Shown piece after piece: positions 22,137-22,496 of a stretch of 22,496 nt of DNA (the stretch's first letter is position 1; each line of letters starts with the position of its first letter). The stretch is from CAZDQL01 sp964507325 (GTDB taxonomy: Bacteria > Planctomycetota > UBA1135 > GCA-002686595), in the NCBI GenBank assembly GCA_964507325.1, contig CAZDQL010000105.1:1-22496 (forward strand), given 5' to 3'. Position numbers and translations under genes: made by a program. The notes under the pieces are model-generated. The model was given only the letters and a program-made list of their open reading frames with translations. It did not search any database and was not told where the DNA came from.

Positions 22137-22496
22137 CTAGAAGCCCTCGAAGTCGATCCCCTGCAGGATCCGCGGCCGGATGAAGAAGAGCACGTTGGTC
22201 TGCCGCGTCTCCTCGAACTCGTTGCGGAAGAGGTAGCCCAGGAGCGGGATGTCCCCGAGCAGGGGGATCCCCGTCTCGCGCTCTATGGTCTGCTCGGAGA
22301 TCAGTCCCCCCAGGATCACCGCCTGCCCCGGCTCCAGGCGCACGATGGTGCGGGCGATGCGGGTGGAGACCTCGGGCACACTCACCGTCGCGGCGTCGTC
22401 CCCGCCCCCCTGGGTGAGGGAGACGGCGGTGCCGGTCTCCTGGGAGACCTCGATGTCGATGTTGAGGATGATCGTGGCCTCGCCGATCACGCGCGG
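22137..22496 (-). CDS. gspD: Secretin C-terminal domain (GspD/PilQ-type), N-terminus beyond window edge
   Basis: The visible 119 residues are the end of a secretin outer-membrane channel: RVIGEATIILNIDIEVSQETG, IARTIVRLEPGQAVILGGLISEQTIERETGIPLLGDIPLLGYLF, and NVLFFIRPRIL near the stop. The VPxLGDIPxLGxLF and G(Q)xxxLGGL blocks define the Secretin domain. The frame is open to the window end, so the start is outside. With gspK next downstream a type II secretion role is likelier than a type IV pilus secretin. The gene symbol is by context. Confidence 0.9.
   Translation of the reverse strand, partial: PRVIGEATIILNIDIEVSQETGTAVSLTQGGGDDAATVSVPEVSTRIARTIVRLEPGQAVILGGLISEQTIERETGIPLLGDIPLLGYLFRNEFEETRQTNVLFFIRPRILQGIDFEGF

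Overview
This is a very GC-rich bacterial window with dense coding on both strands. It carries housekeeping genes (Tex, EF-G, PurA, UppS, CdsA, PhoH, YbeY), type II secretion genes (secretin, GspK) and a FliA/WhiG-like sigma factor, with no phage, IS or CRISPR signature. TGG encodes Trp and TGA ends many normal genes, so the standard bacterial code applies. GC content, the YwqK-repeat lipoprotein, the GPSGG form of the CdsA signature and isolated fusA would fit a high-GC Planctomycetota-like lineage. That placement is an inference and is not proven here.

Layout. Positions 1-7000 are all on the minus strand: tex (C-terminus off the edge), a DJ-1/PfpI-like protein, a PQQ-type beta-propeller protein and fusA. 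A divergent intergenic region of about 260 bp, holding a perfect 10-bp inverted repeat, leads to a plus-strand operon of two translationally coupled SPFH proteins and guanine deaminase. A YwqK-repeat lipoprotein is convergent to it, with abutting stop codons. From 17684 down to 12868 the minus strand carries uppS-cdsA-phoH-HD phosphohydrolase-ybeY, preceded by purA; most junctions overlap by 4 nt. A FliA/WhiG-like sigma factor follows. From 22496 to 19112 lie a secretin C-terminus, gspK and an orphan hydantoinase B.

Two non-routine things lie between 10.0 and 11.8 kb. (1) At 10075-10659 one reading frame runs through two in-frame TGA codons. It encodes a signal peptide followed by two tandem HMA/MerP-like domains, with a TGA at the first-cysteine position of each domain's metal-binding loop. 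Each TGA is followed, after 11 or 14 nt, by a perfect 7-bp hairpin with the same CGTGC loop. The two stems differ by two compensated base pairs. This is a strong candidate for a two-selenocysteine selenoprotein with its own two bacterial SECIS elements. (2) At about 11011-11751 a sigma70-like promoter leads directly into a canonical c-di-GMP-I (GEMM) riboswitch. About 610 nt of hairpin-dense sequence without a convincing gene follows, ending in a 13-bp intrinsic terminator. Three successive hairpins in this RNA display the octamer GTGGGGAC in their loops. It looks like a c-di-GMP-controlled structured noncoding RNA, convergent to the sigma factor gene.

All calls come from reading the sequence; no homology or folding software was run.
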